64,000 nt of DNA from FEB-10 sp963710645 (GTDB lineage: Bacteria; Acidobacteriota; Thermoanaerobaculia; Thermoanaerobaculales; Sulfomarinibacteraceae). The stretch spans positions 372,001 to 436,000 of the forward strand of contig CAVQBD010000001.1 of the NCBI GenBank assembly GCA_963710645.1, in the 5' to 3' direction. This document shows, in pieces, positions 39,952 to 52,149 of this stretch; position 1 is the stretch's first letter; each line of letters starts with the position of its first letter. Below the pieces are notes generated by a model. That model was not told the DNA's origin. It did no database searches and saw only the letters and a program-made list of their open reading frames with translations. The translations under genes were made by a program, and so were the position numbers.

Positions 39952-41616
39952 ATGGCACGAGTGATCTGCACAACCGGTATCGTCCTCGGTCTGGCGCTGG
40001 TGGGATCCGCATGGGGCGAGTCGCCGGAACAGGGGGCGGCCATGGCAGCGGCGTGCACCTACACGGTGAGTGCTCCGGGCCCGTCCACCATATTCAACAC
40101 CGGCACCGCCGGCACCATCCAGTGGTTCAAGTCCGGGATCTGCAGCGACCGCGTGGATCTCGACCTGTGGCGTGAAGGCGAGAGGGTGACCACCATTTCG
40201 AACAACGAGAGCAACACCGGTGTCTTCAGTTGGGTCGTCCCGTCCTGGCTGCGGACCGCCCTGGAGTACGAGGTGCGGGTTCGTGACCGGGACGATCTGT
40301 CCTCAGAGGGATACTCGGCCGAGTTCACGATCCTCAACTCGCAGTACTGCGGCTATCGAATCAACGAGCCGGCCGCCGGCGACACGTGGACCATCGACGT
40401 GGTGGAGACCATTCGTTGGGGGCGGGCCGGGACCTGTACTTCGCCGGTGGACCTGCACCTGCTCTTCAACGGCTCCCAGGTCGTGGAGATCGCATCTGGA
40501 ATCAGCGACTTTGGATCGACCACGTGGACGGTTCCCGACGAAATCTTCCCGGGTGGCGGATTCTCGGTGCGTATCCGTGACTCCAACGACCAGAATTCCT
40601 ACGACGAGTCGGACCGATTTTCCATCACCGAGGGCGAACCGCCGTGCACCTACGACATCACCAGTCCCGCTGCGGGCGCCGTCTGGCACATGGGGGAGGA
40701 GCAGACACTGACCTGGGGGCGCAACGGCGGCTGCGGCTCACAGGTAGATCTATACCTGCTCCTGTCGGGTGATCAGGTGGGGTCCATCGCAGAGGGATTG
40801 GCGGACTCTGGGTCGTTTGATTGGACGATTCCCGGCGACCTGACGGCCAACTCTGAATACACCGTGCGGCTCCAGGACCACGAGGACGACAGTGTTTTTG
40901 ACGTCTCCGATGACTTCGAGATCGCGGATCCGCTGCCCACTGACATGGTCTACTGGATCGAGGCGGCGGCCCGACTGGCCGGCCAGGCGGGAAGCCTGTG
41001 GCGAACCGATCTGGCCATCAAGAACCTGTCCGGTGTGGACGCCGACGTGCAGATCCGGCTGCGAGGCTCCGGTGGAGGAACCCTCGAGTCGGTGGTTTCG
41101 GCGGGGGGGCAGGGGGCCTACGAGGACATTCTCGGGCTGATGGACAAGGACGGAAAGGGCTGGATCGAGATCACCGCGTCACAGCCGATCCTGGCCTCGG
41201 CGCGAATCTACAACCTCGGGGATATGGGCACATTCGGTCAGTACGTGGAGGGTTATCCGGAGGGTGGCGGGCTGTTGAACGGCGAAACCGGTTTTCTGCT
41301 CCAGCTTCGGCAGTCGGCGGACGACTACCGCACGAATTTGATTATCACCAACCCCACACCCGATGACGCTGCGGTTGAGGTCAACTTGTACGACGCGGAG
41401 GGGTCGGTCCTCGTCAGCTATCGTCTGGATCTCGACCCGCGGTCGCTGCTCCAGGACATCGAACCCTTCGATCGGAGGGCCCAGAGTCCGAATCTCGGCT
41501 GGGGATTTGCCGAAGTCGAAGTTGTGGAAGGGTCGTCGGTTTTGGTGTCGGCGTCGGTGGTGGATTCTCGAACCAACGATGCCACCACGGTGCTGGTGAA
41601 GAGGGAAGATCAGTAG
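39952..41616 (+). CDS. Secreted protein with three Kre9/KNH-like (Ser-Thr-anchored type) repeats
   Basis: 554 aa. Signal 1-22 (VLGLALVGSAWG). Three ~95-residue repeats start at about 35, 131 and 229 (CTYTVSAPGPSTIF, CGYRINEPAAGDTW, CTYDITSPAAGAVW), each with I-x-W-x(4-6)-C, DL-x-L and SxWxVP-like positions and two cysteines that could form a disulfide. The last ~220 residues are a different beta-rich module (WRTDLAIKNLSGVDADVQIR, LIITNPTPDDAAVEVNLYD). No anchor visible. ATG 39952 follows GGGAGGG. Likely a cell-surface or released adhesion/scaffold protein; function unknown. The stop codon is the start of an eight-unit heptamer array. Confidence 0.72.
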   Translation: MARVICTTGIVLGLALVGSAWGESPEQGAAMAAACTYTVSAPGPSTIFNTGTAGTIQWFKSGICSDRVDLDLWREGERVTTISNNESNTGVFSWVVPSWLRTALEYEVRVRDRDDLSSEGYSAEFTILNSQYCGYRINEPAAGDTWTIDVVETIRWGRAGTCTSPVDLHLLFNGSQVVEIASGISDFGSTTWTVPDEIFPGGGFSVRIRDSNDQNSYDESDRFSITEGEPPCTYDITSPAAGAVWHMGEEQTLTWGRNGGCGSQVDLYLLLSGDQVGSIAEGLADSGSFDWTIPGDLTANSEYTVRLQDHEDDSVFDVSDDFEIADPLPTDMVYWIEAAARLAGQAGSLWRTDLAIKNLSGVDADVQIRLRGSGGGTLESVVSAGGQGAYEDILGLMDKDGKGWIEITASQPILASARIYNLGDMGTFGQYVEGYPEGGGLLNGETGFLLQLRQSADDYRTNLIITNPTPDDAAVEVNLYDAEGSVLVSYRLDLDPRSLLQDIEPFDRRAQSPNLGWGFAEVEVVEGSSVLVSASVVDSRTNDATTVLVKREDQ

Positions 41617-41709
41617 GCAGTGAGCAGTGAGCAGTGAGCAGTGAGCAGTAAGCAGTAAGCAGTAAGCAGCAGGAAATTTCAGGAATTCGAAGTTCGAAAT
41701 TCGAAAACT
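41616..41709. repeat. Two 7-bp-period arrays starting at a stop codon
   Basis: 41616-41671: eight units, GGCAGTG, three AGCAGTG, three AGCAGTA, AGCAGCA, beginning on the last base of the TAG stop. 41682-41709: GGAATTC, GAAGTTC, GAAATTC, GAAAACT. Confidence 0.9.
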
Positions 41710-41855
41710 CCACCCTCCAGATTTCGAGCCGATTGGCAGATTCTGTCGCGAGAATGCGGTCGAGATGACCCCTCCGGTGGAAATTCCGTGTACCATGAGC
41801 GCCTGGGACGGCACCGCCCATGTGGTGCCGATCGAATTGATTCAAGGAGGGTGCG

Positions 41856-42197
41856 ATGAAATCTCGTTTTCTGATGGTGTTTGTGATGGTGATTGCGGTC
41901 GCCGGGCTTGGTTGCTCAAAGGCCGAGGTCAAGGACAATGCCCACAAGGCCGGCGATGCGGTAGAGGACGCGGCCCACACAACCGCTGACGCGGTTGGCG
42001 ATGCTGCCCAAACGACCGCCGATGCCGTGGATGACGCGGCTGACGCGGTTGGCGATGCAGCAAAGGACGTGGCCGAGGGTGCCGAGGATCTCGCCAATGA
42101 CGCCGCCGACGCGACCAAGGAGGGCTACCAGGACGCCAAGGAGGCCGTCGAGGACGCCGCCGACGGCGCGGCCAAGAAGGTGGAGGGCAGCCACTAA
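41856..42197 (+). CDS. Small Ala/Asp-rich helical lipoprotein
   Basis: 113 aa. Lipobox VAGLGC (Cys about 20) after a short signal. The mature part is a single low-complexity amphipathic helix of repeating 11-residue-like units (ADAVGDAA, TTADAVDDAADAVGDAA, EDLANDAADA), like LEA/apolipoprotein-type proteins. ATG 41856 follows AAGGAGG. A strong terminator follows. Probably an envelope stress or membrane-associated protein; function unknown. Confidence 0.7.
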   Translation: MKSRFLMVFVMVIAVAGLGCSKAEVKDNAHKAGDAVEDAAHTTADAVGDAAQTTADAVDDAADAVGDAAKDVAEGAEDLANDAADATKEGYQDAKEAVEDAADGAAKKVEGSH

Positions 42198-42232
42198 CCC
42201 GCGAATCTTGCGAGGGGGCATCCACTGATCAG

Positions 42233-42262
42233 GGGGCGGCCGTCAGGGCCGCCCCTTTATTT
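42233..42262 (+). terminator. Rho-independent terminator after the Ala/Asp-rich lipoprotein gene
   Basis: Perfect 9-bp stem GGGGCGGCC / GGCCGCCCC (42233-42241, 42247-42255), then TTTATTT. Confidence 0.9.
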
Positions 42263-42274
42263 CTGAACGACCTC

Positions 42275-42283
42275 TGCTAGGCT
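42275..42283 (+). promoter_or_regulatory. Extended -10 (TGCTAGGCT) upstream of the acyltransferase
   Basis: Same 9-mer as at 36491. A TTG in the acyltransferase frame lies 13 bp downstream (42297). Confidence 0.45.
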
Positions 42284-42365
42284 TTCCCCGTCAGGATTGG
42301 AAGTCGACGTTCCGCCGGTGTCATCGGGTCCTGAGGCGCAGGCAATCCGGAGTCCGGTGGATGTC

Positions 42366-43283
42366 ATGAAGAGGGTCAGCATGCCCCTGGAACCACTGGT
42401 CGACACCGCAGGACCCGTCACCCGATTCCTCCGGCTCGTGCGGGCCGTACCAATCGTCGCGTTCGGATTCGTGACCCTTCTCCTGATCAACGGCGCGCAG
42501 ACCTTCAGCTTGGTCCTTGTGCCCTTCTCCCGGCCCGCCTTCCGGCGATTCAACCGGTGGTGCGCCGCGACCTGGTGGGGGGGGTGCGTTGTGGGGAGCC
42601 GGGTGGTGCTCGGCACCCGACTCGTGCTCACGGGAGACGATGTGCCCGTGGCGGAAAATGCGCTGTTGGTGGTCAACCATCAGCAGATGCCCGATATCGT
42701 CGCGCTCATGACGCTGGCTCGACCGAGGCGGCGGTTGGGTGACCTCAAGTTCTTTGTCAAACACGCGTTGAAATGGGTGCCGGGTCTGGGCTGGGGTATG
42801 CAGTTCCTGGGATGTCCTTTCCTGCGGCGAGATTGGGCCTCCGATCGTGAGCTGATCGATCGGACCTTCAAGACCATCGTGGGTGAGCAGATCCCCGTGT
42901 GGCTGGTGTCCTTTGTGGAAGGCACCCGTTCGACGCCCGAGAAAATCCGAGCGAGTGCGGTGTGGGCCCGGGAACGAGGGATCGAGCCCTTTCGCAACGT
43001 TTTGGCGCCCCGAAGCAAAGGATTCGCCGCCACGGTGGGAGGGCTGCGCCACCACCTGGACGCGGTCTACGACATCACCATCGGTTACGAGGATGGCGTC
43101 CCGACCCTTTGGCAGTACATTCTGGGCTGCGTCAAGCGGACCCACCTCCACGCCGAGCGTTTTCCTGTGGATGATCTGCCCGAGTCGGACGATGGGCTGC
43201 GCGATTGGCTGTTCGAGCGCTTCAGGGCAAAAGACGAGCTGCTCGAACACTTCTACGTCACCGGCAGCTTCGACGATCATTAA
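42366..43283 (+). CDS. Lysophospholipid acyltransferase (AGPAT/LCLAT1-like)
   Basis: 305 aa from ATG 42366; starts at 42381 (ATG, AGAGGG ahead) or TTG 42297 are possible. N-terminal membrane segment (RAVPIVAFGFVTLLLINGA), then PlsC motifs NHQQMPD (intact H-x4-D), FLRRDWASD, and FVEGTRST (motif III), and FPVDDLPESDDGLRDWLFERF near the end as in eukaryote-like lysocardiolipin/AGPAT enzymes. Acylates a lysophospholipid at the inner membrane. A second, more divergent PlsC-like protein is at 5498-6274. Confidence 0.85.
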   Translation: MKRVSMPLEPLVDTAGPVTRFLRLVRAVPIVAFGFVTLLLINGAQTFSLVLVPFSRPAFRRFNRWCAATWWGGCVVGSRVVLGTRLVLTGDDVPVAENALLVVNHQQMPDIVALMTLARPRRRLGDLKFFVKHALKWVPGLGWGMQFLGCPFLRRDWASDRELIDRTFKTIVGEQIPVWLVSFVEGTRSTPEKIRASAVWARERGIEPFRNVLAPRSKGFAATVGGLRHHLDAVYDITIGYEDGVPTLWQYILGCVKRTHLHAERFPVDDLPESDDGLRDWLFERFRAKDELLEHFYVTGSFDDH

Positions 43284-43284
43284 G

Positions 43285-43611
43285 GAAGTTCCGGGTTCCG
43301 GGTTTCAGCCGGAGCCCGCCATTGTGGAGCAGCCGTCTCGGCTGCAAGTCCAGCTTCGATTGATGGCGCGAATGCAGGCAACACGCCCGCTCAACAGTTC
43401 CGCCAACCGCTGTCATCCTGAGCGAGCGGCCCAGCCGCGAATCGAAGGACCTGGGCGAATGGGTGTCTGCCGCGAACTATACCCCCACCCAGATTCTCCG
43501 ACTCGGCCCTGCAAGCCTCGCTCAGAATGACATCTGCTCGATCCGGGTGGGCGGTGGCTTACCCGGAACTCGGATCGGTTGGGCGGGAGACGAGCCCCTG
43601 GCCCCTAGGCC
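43285..43611. repeat. Repeat-filled spacer between acyltransferase and lpdA
   Basis: 327 bp, no gene. Contents: 7-bp array GAAGTTC, CGGGTTC, CGGGTTT (43285-43305); family C element (43322-43393, with GGAGCAGCCGTCTCGGCTGC); family H copy 1 on the minus strand (43411-43454) and copy 2 on the plus strand (43491-43533); then a 7-bp array (43594-43614) GCCCCTG, GCCCCTA, GGCCCTA whose last CTA is the lpdA stop codon on the minus strand. Confidence 0.75.
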
Positions 43612-45009
43612 CTAGGAATGAATGGCCCGCTTCGCCACCGCGAGCGCCGCCTCGCGCACCACCTCCGACAGGGTGGGGTGGGCGTGGCAGGTCAGTGCCA
43701 GGTCTTCGGCCGACGCGTTGAACTCCATGGCAACCGCCGCCTCTGCGATGAGCTCGGACACCCTCGGCCCCACCATGTGAACGCCGAGGATCTCGTCGGT
43801 GTCCTTGTGGGCGAGGATTTTGACCATGCCATCGAGCAGGCCCAGGCTCTTGGCCCGTCCGTTGGCCCGGAACATGAATCGGCCCGCATTGAACGGGATG
43901 CCCGCTTCCTTGAGTTCTGCTTCGGTTCGGCCCACCATGGCCAGCTCGGGTTCGGTGTAGACCACGTTGGGGATGACGTTGTAGTTGACGTGGCCGGGCT
44001 GGCCGGCAATGATCTCGGCCACCGCCAGGCCCTCGTCTTCGGCCTTGTGGGCCAGCATGGGGCCGCGCACCAGGTCGCCGATGGCATAGATGCCGTCCAC
44101 GTTGGTGCGGAACTTGTCGTCGATGGCGACCCGGCCCATGTCGTCAAGAGCGATTCCCACATCCTCAAGCCCGGTACCCGTGGTCACTGGCCGGCGGCCC
44201 ACCGCCACCAAGACCTTGTCGGCGCGGATATCTTCGGTCTCGCCGTCCTTGTTCTCCACCGTGACTTTGACGGTCTTCTTGGCTGGCTTGGCGGCGACGA
44301 CCTTTGACGACAACCGAATCTCCATCCCCTGGCTCTCCAGGGCACGTTGGAGGGACGACGACATCTGCTTGTCGGCAAAGGGGGTGATGGTGGGGAGCAT
44401 CTCGACCACCGTGACTTTGGCCCCGAGGCGGAGCCACACGCTTCCCATCTCCAGTCCCACTGCCCCTGCTCCGATCACCACGAGATGGGACGGCACCTCC
44501 GAAAAGGACAGCGCCTCGGTGGAGGAGACGATCAGATCGCCGTCGAAGGGCATGAAGGGCAGCTCCACGGCTTCGGAACCCATGGCGAGGCAGATATTCT
44601 TGGTTTCCAGTTCCTCGTCCTTGTTGTTCGACATGACCATGACCCGGCCCGGTGCGGTGATGACGCCCCTGCCGGTGAAAACGGTGACCTTGTTCTTCTT
44701 CATGAGCATGGCGACGCCGTCGGTGAGCTCCTGCACGATGCGACCCTTGCGGGCCATCATCTGGGGCAGATTGAGCTCCACTTTGGCCACGTCAATGCCG
44801 TGACCGGCGAACTGGTGGTTGGCCGCGGAGTAGAGCTCAGAGGACTCGAGCAAGGCCTTGGACGGGATGCAGCCGATGTTGAGGCAGGTTCCGCCGAGGG
44901 TGGAACGCTTCTCGACCAGGGCCGTCTTGAGTCCGAGTTGGGCCGCTCGAATGGCACAGACATAACCGCCCGGGCCCGAGCCGATGACAACCAGATCGTA
45001 GGATTCCAT
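43612..45009 (-). CDS. lpdA: Dihydrolipoamide dehydrogenase (E3)
   Basis: FAD-disulfide oxidoreductase that reoxidises the lipoyl arm of 2-oxo-acid dehydrogenases, passing electrons to NAD+. 465 aa. FAD motif VIGSGPGGYVCAIRAAQLG, redox pair GGTCLNIGCIPSKALLE (C-x4-C), NAD motif VIGAGAVGLEMGSVW, and the C-terminal interface His-Glu in CHAHPTLSE. Third gene of sucA-odhB-lpdA, 4 bp after odhB. The stop lies in a 7-bp array. Confidence 0.97.
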   Translation of the reverse strand: MESYDLVVIGSGPGGYVCAIRAAQLGLKTALVEKRSTLGGTCLNIGCIPSKALLESSELYSAANHQFAGHGIDVAKVELNLPQMMARKGRIVQELTDGVAMLMKKNKVTVFTGRGVITAPGRVMVMSNNKDEELETKNICLAMGSEAVELPFMPFDGDLIVSSTEALSFSEVPSHLVVIGAGAVGLEMGSVWLRLGAKVTVVEMLPTITPFADKQMSSSLQRALESQGMEIRLSSKVVAAKPAKKTVKVTVENKDGETEDIRADKVLVAVGRRPVTTGTGLEDVGIALDDMGRVAIDDKFRTNVDGIYAIGDLVRGPMLAHKAEDEGLAVAEIIAGQPGHVNYNVIPNVVYTEPELAMVGRTEAELKEAGIPFNAGRFMFRANGRAKSLGLLDGMVKILAHKDTDEILGVHMVGPRVSELIAEAAVAMEFNASAEDLALTCHAHPTLSEVVREAALAVAKRAIHS

Positions 45010-45013
45010 GGCG

Positions 45014-46339
45014 TCACACCTCCAACATCATGCGCTCTGGGTCTTCGATGCACTCCACGATGCGCTTGAGAAAGGTCACCGACTCCCTGCCGTCGATGAC
45101 CCGATGATCATAGGACACGGCCAGGTACATCATCGGCCGGATGACAATCTCGTCGTCCACCACCACGGGGCGTTTGGTGATGGCGTGCATGCCGAGGATG
45201 GCGCTCCCGGGTGGGTTGAGGATCGGGGTGGACATCATGGAGCCGAAGACTCCGCCGTTGGAGATGGTGAAAATCGCGCCCGAGAGCTCTGACAGCTCCA
45301 GTTTGCGCTCCTGTGCCCGGGTCGCCAGATCGGCGATTGCGAGCTCGATCTCGGCCATGTTGAGTTGGTCCGCGTTGCGGATCACCGGCACCACCAGACC
45401 ACGATCGGTGCTGACCGCGATCCCGATGTCGTAGTAGTGGTTGGTGACCACTTGATCTCCGTCGATGTACCCGTTGACCGTGGGTACGGTCTTGAGGGCG
45501 TCGATGGATGCCTTGACGAAGAATGACATGAATCCAAGGCCGATGCCGTGGCGTTTCTTGAAGTCCTCCTTGTACCGCGACCTGAGGGCCATCACTTCAC
45601 TGAGATCCGCCTCGTTGAAGGTTGTGAGGATAGCCGCATGCTGCTGAACATCCACCAGGCGCTCCGCAATGCGCTGCCGCATGGGCGACATGGCCACTCT
45701 TGTCTGGCGCTCGGTGAGCAAGGGCGCCGATGCGTCATCGGCGGCGGGGCCGGCGGCCGGTTTGGGCTCGGGCGCGGGCTTGGGTGCCTCCTCGATGAAA
45801 CGCAGGACGTCGGCCTTGGTGATGCGGCCGCCGCGGCCGGTGCCGCCGATGGCCGAGGAATCGAGGTGGTGCTCAAGCACCAACCGCTGAACCGCGGGCG
45901 AAAGACTCTGAACGGTCTCGAGTTTGGCCGCCGCCTGTGGGGCGCCGGCCGGAGGGCTCAAGGGAGCCGCCGGTGGTGATGGAGCCGGCGCCTCGGGCTG
46001 CGGCACCGGTTCGGGGGGGCCGGATTTGACCTTCTCGCCCGGTGGCTCGGCGGGCGGTTCCGGCTTCGCCTCGGGTGCCGCGGCCGGTTTCTCGGCGGGC
46101 TTCGCCGAGGTGTCGATGGTCGCCACCACCTGACCCACCTGAACGGTCTCGCCTTCCTTGACCAGGATCTTGAGTTGGCCGCCTTCGTCGGCGTTGACGG
46201 TCATGGTGATCTTGTCGGTCTCCAGCACCAGCAACGGCTCATCCCGAGCCACCACGTCGCCGTCCGACTTGGACCACTCGGCGAGGAATCCTTCCGTGAT
46301 GGACTCGCCGACCTCCGGGATCGTCACTTCGATGGGCAT
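45014..46339 (-). CDS. sucB: Dihydrolipoamide succinyltransferase (2-oxoglutarate dehydrogenase E2)
   Basis: 441 aa. N-terminal lipoyl domain with the modified lysine in VLETDKITMTV (about K43), a long Pro/Ala/Glu-rich linker (about 78-140), a peripheral-subunit-binding domain (SPAVQRLVLEHHLDSSAI...GRGGRITKADVL), and the catalytic domain with FTISNGGVFGSMMSTPILN and active-site His in SYDHRVIDGRESVTFL. ATG 46339 follows GAGGAAA. The lipoyl sequence and the sucA neighbour identify the 2-oxoglutarate complex. Confidence 0.95.
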   Translation of the reverse strand: MPIEVTIPEVGESITEGFLAEWSKSDGDVVARDEPLLVLETDKITMTVNADEGGQLKILVKEGETVQVGQVVATIDTSAKPAEKPAAAPEAKPEPPAEPPGEKVKSGPPEPVPQPEAPAPSPPAAPLSPPAGAPQAAAKLETVQSLSPAVQRLVLEHHLDSSAIGGTGRGGRITKADVLRFIEEAPKPAPEPKPAAGPAADDASAPLLTERQTRVAMSPMRQRIAERLVDVQQHAAILTTFNEADLSEVMALRSRYKEDFKKRHGIGLGFMSFFVKASIDALKTVPTVNGYIDGDQVVTNHYYDIGIAVSTDRGLVVPVIRNADQLNMAEIELAIADLATRAQERKLELSELSGAIFTISNGGVFGSMMSTPILNPPGSAILGMHAITKRPVVVDDEIVIRPMMYLAVSYDHRVIDGRESVTFLKRIVECIEDPERMMLEV

Positions 46340-46462
46340 GTCTATTTCCTCGAATTCATGGCCCGGTGGTTCCGGACCGCTTTTCTCCGACGTCAATCAT
46401 GGAGCGCGCAATCGGCGCGCCAGGGTACTCTACCGTGAACTTCCCGGCTGAGGACGCTCGCA

Positions 46463-49210
<2,748 letters not shown>

Positions 49211-49405
49211 GTTGGGTATGCTCCTTGTGTTCTTGAGTTCGCCGCGGGTCGAGCGCCTTCAGCGAACAACACACCGCGTTCTGCGGTCATTTCCCTCAAA
49301 TAGGGTCAACATCGTATGGTATCGCATTCTCCAACGGGGACGCGGAGGTGGTGACCACGATTTCACCGACCAGATGAGGGCGCGCGAGGCGTTCAGAGCC
49401 GTTGT
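49211..49405. other. Spacer between sucA and ssnA
   Basis: 195 bp, presumably the sucA promoter region (minus strand). I find no convincing -35/-10 pair and no heptamer array, making this one of the few array-free gaps. Confidence 0.3.
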
Positions 49406-50746
49406 TCAATTCATGGTTTGCATGGCCCTGAACCGGGCCCAGACCTCCGGGGCGATGTGACGCGCCTCGGCAGCGGTCGCCTCGTCATCCAAGGTGATCA
49501 GCTCGAAGTCCTTCATCAACACGCGGCCCCGAGCGACCGTGTGCCGGACCGGCGCCTCGGCGGCACCGTAGACCAGATGGCCGAACAGGTTATCCGGACC
49601 GATGGGGGTGGGTGGGGGCGCGTCGATCACGGCGATGTCCGCGGGCGCCCCCTCGGCGATCTTTCCGAGGTTCGGCTGGTCGAGGAACCGGGCGGCCGTG
49701 GCCGCGTTCGTCGCCAAGAGTGTGGGCTGGACCTCGAATCCCAAGCGGGGGTCGGCGAGGGCGGCGCGTTGACCGAGAAAGGCGGCCCGGAGGGATCGCG
49801 GCATGGAAGAAGCCATGCCGTCGGTTCCGAGGGCGACGTCGCATCCGGCACGGGAGGCGGCGACGAGGTCCAACCGGCCGACCCCGTTGTTGGCGTTGGA
49901 CTCGGGGTTGTGAATGACCACGGCTCCGGCGCGGGCAATTTCGGCGAACTGCTCCGCCCGGAGGTGGATGCAGTGGGCCAGCAGGGCCCGGTCGTCGAGC
50001 AGGCCGGCAGTCACCAGACGGTCCACTGGGCCGGCGCCGTACAGAGCGTTCGACACCCTGACGTCGATGAGGTCTTCGGCCACGTGGATGTGGCACCCCG
50101 CGCCCGCAGGCCGGAGTCGGGCGGTGACCGCCAAAGTGGCGTCGGACACAGTGAAGCTGGCGTGCAACCCCATGGTTCCCCGGATGTGGGGGTCGTCGGC
50201 GTGGCGGGCACAGAAATCCGCATTTTCCTCCACACCGGCCATCGCCTCGTCCGGTCCGTTGCGGTCAGAAGCCTCGTAGCAGAGCACGGCCGAGAGGCCC
50301 GCCGCTCGGACCTCGGCCGCAATGGCATCGAGACTCCCGGCGATGAAGTTGGGCGATGCGTGATGGTCGAAAACGGTGGTGCACCCCCAGCGGATGCAGT
50401 CGGCAAGGGTCAGCCGGGCCGAGACTCGGACGGCCGGTTCGTCCAGGGCCCGATCGAGCCGCCACCACAGCCCCTCCAGGATCTCGCCAAAGCCATTCGG
50501 TTCAATCCCAGGGTCCAGTCCGCGGGCAAGGGAAGAGTAGAAGTGGTGATGAAGATTGACAAAGCCCGGAACGATGAGCCCCCCGGCTGCGTCGAGGATG
50601 GCTGCCCCGGGGTACCGCGCGCGCAGGGCCGCCGGCCTGTCGATGGCACGGATGCGGTCGCCCTCCCACGCGATGGCTGCGTCCGAAATGACTCGCGGGT
50701 TGGCCCATTCGGTCACGACGGTGCCGTTGGTGAGGATGGTGGTCAT
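49406..50746 (-). CDS. ssnA: SsnA-like amidohydrolase
   Basis: 446 aa, amidohydrolase (TIM barrel) of the guanine/cytosine-deaminase group. Metal ligands: HHH in FVNLHHHFYSSLARGLDPG, His in GCHIHVAED, His in LAHCIHL and Asp in GTDGMASS. LHHHFYSSLARG and the EILEGLWWRLDRALDE segment are typical of SsnA, a component of the urate/purine set in E. coli and Firmicutes. ATG 50746 overlaps the hyuA stop by 4 bp (ATGA): translationally coupled, and the longer open frame upstream is not used. Predicted role: deamination/hydrolysis of a purine-derived ring intermediate. Confidence 0.88.
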   Translation of the reverse strand: MTTILTNGTVVTEWANPRVISDAAIAWEGDRIRAIDRPAALRARYPGAAILDAAGGLIVPGFVNLHHHFYSSLARGLDPGIEPNGFGEILEGLWWRLDRALDEPAVRVSARLTLADCIRWGCTTVFDHHASPNFIAGSLDAIAAEVRAAGLSAVLCYEASDRNGPDEAMAGVEENADFCARHADDPHIRGTMGLHASFTVSDATLAVTARLRPAGAGCHIHVAEDLIDVRVSNALYGAGPVDRLVTAGLLDDRALLAHCIHLRAEQFAEIARAGAVVIHNPESNANNGVGRLDLVAASRAGCDVALGTDGMASSMPRSLRAAFLGQRAALADPRLGFEVQPTLLATNAATAARFLDQPNLGKIAEGAPADIAVIDAPPPTPIGPDNLFGHLVYGAAEAPVRHTVARGRVLMKDFELITLDDEATAAEARHIAPEVWARFRAMQTMN

Positions 50747-52149
50747 GACTCGCCTCTCAGGGCCCCGCGCCGGACAAAGGTCCCGGTTCCGGCGGCCGCG
50801 AAGGACTCGGACCCGTCCTGTCTGCGCCGGTAGACGCAACGTCCACGCACGTAGGTGGCCCGGACCCTCCCGGTCAGCTTGCGGCCTTCCAGCGGGGTGT
50901 AGCGGTTGAGGTTGTGCAGTCCGTCGGCCCGCACCGTCCAGGTCTCGCGGTCGTCGAGCACCACGAAGTCGCCGTCGAAGCCCGGTTTGAGCGCGCCCTT
51001 TCGATGTTCGATCCCGAAGAACCGGGCCGGTTCCGAGGCAGTGACCTCCACCATCCGCTCGAGCGAGATCCGCCCCCGGCACACACCCTCGGAGTGCAGA
51101 TAGGGGAGCATGAGCTCCACACCGGGAACTCCTCCGTAGTCGGTCCAGATGGAGCCGGTCTGCTTTTCGTCCGGCCATTGTCCAGCCGCGTGGTCGGTGG
51201 CTACAAAGGAAAGTGCCCCGTCGGCGAGACCGCGCCACAGCCGTTCCCGGTCGGAGGCATCCTTCACCACCGGGGCGGTCTTGAGCACCGATCCGAGCCG
51301 CTCGAAGTCCAGCCGGTCAAACTCGAGGAAGTGGGGGCAGGTCTCGGCTGATATGGCAATGCCATCCCGTCGCGCTGCGGCGATCCGGTCCAGCGCCTCA
51401 CCGGACCCCAGGTGGACGACGTGGGTGCGGGCGCCGGAGGTTCGGCAGAGGTCGATCACCATGTTGACGGCCCGCACCTCGGCGGCCGCCGGACGCGAGT
51501 CGGCGTAGGCGCCGGGCGAATCCTCACCGCAGTCGATGATCTGCCGGGTGAGGGCGTAGACGGTGGCGGCATCCTCGGCGTGGACGCCCACCGGCAGCCC
51601 CAGTCGGCGGGTGCGCGCCAGGACCTTGGCGATCTGATCGGAGCTCAGGTGGTGGAAGGTCTCCATGCCCGAGAGGGTGTAGACCTTGACGGCGGCGACA
51701 CCGGCGTCGGCCAGACCATCGAGACGGTCGCCCCAGTCGGGGTGCTGCATGGCGTTTGCCGACACACCTCCCCACAGCATGAAATCCACGTGGGCCTTGG
51801 GTGAAATCGTCCGCAGTTTGATGTCGAGCGCATCCACATCGGTGATGGGAGGAAGGGAGGTACAGGGCATGTCCACCACGCAGGTGACTCCTCCGGCAGC
51901 GGCGGCGCAGGTGCCGCTCGAGAAATCCTCGCGATGGGTGAAACCGGGGTCATCGAAGTGGACGTGGCCGTCGATCACCCCGGGCAGGACCAGGCCTCCC
52001 TCCAAGTCGATCCACTCCTCGCCCTCCGCCGCGGTCTCCAGTCCGATGGATGGCAGGCCGACAATCCGTCCGTCTTCGACGATGAGTTCACTGGGCGACG
52101 TTTGGTTGCCGCCCGCAGGGATTCGTAGGTTGAGGAATCGTGTGCGCAT
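50743..52149 (-). CDS. hyuA: HyuA-like cyclic amidohydrolase (hydantoinase/allantoinase/dihydroorotase family)
   Basis: 468 aa from ATG 52149. Binuclear-metal amidohydrolase: HVHFDDPGFTHREDF (His-x-His), carboxylated Lys in AAVKVYTLSGM, His in GVHAED and THVVHLGSG, Asp in VATDHAAGQW. The sequence is closest in look to allantoinase/dihydroorotase; in the purine cluster the homolog is annotated hydantoinase HyuA (HydA). It opens a cyclic amide. A TACAAT box on the minus strand (52172-52177) precedes, with a short leader; an ATG at 52173 overlaps that box and was rejected. Coupled to ssnA. Confidence 0.85.
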   Translation of the reverse strand: MRTRFLNLRIPAGGNQTSPSELIVEDGRIVGLPSIGLETAAEGEEWIDLEGGLVLPGVIDGHVHFDDPGFTHREDFSSGTCAAAAGGVTCVVDMPCTSLPPITDVDALDIKLRTISPKAHVDFMLWGGVSANAMQHPDWGDRLDGLADAGVAAVKVYTLSGMETFHHLSSDQIAKVLARTRRLGLPVGVHAEDAATVYALTRQIIDCGEDSPGAYADSRPAAAEVRAVNMVIDLCRTSGARTHVVHLGSGEALDRIAAARRDGIAISAETCPHFLEFDRLDFERLGSVLKTAPVVKDASDRERLWRGLADGALSFVATDHAAGQWPDEKQTGSIWTDYGGVPGVELMLPYLHSEGVCRGRISLERMVEVTASEPARFFGIEHRKGALKPGFDGDFVVLDDRETWTVRADGLHNLNRYTPLEGRKLTGRVRATYVRGRCVYRRRQDGSESFAAAGTGTFVRRGALRGES

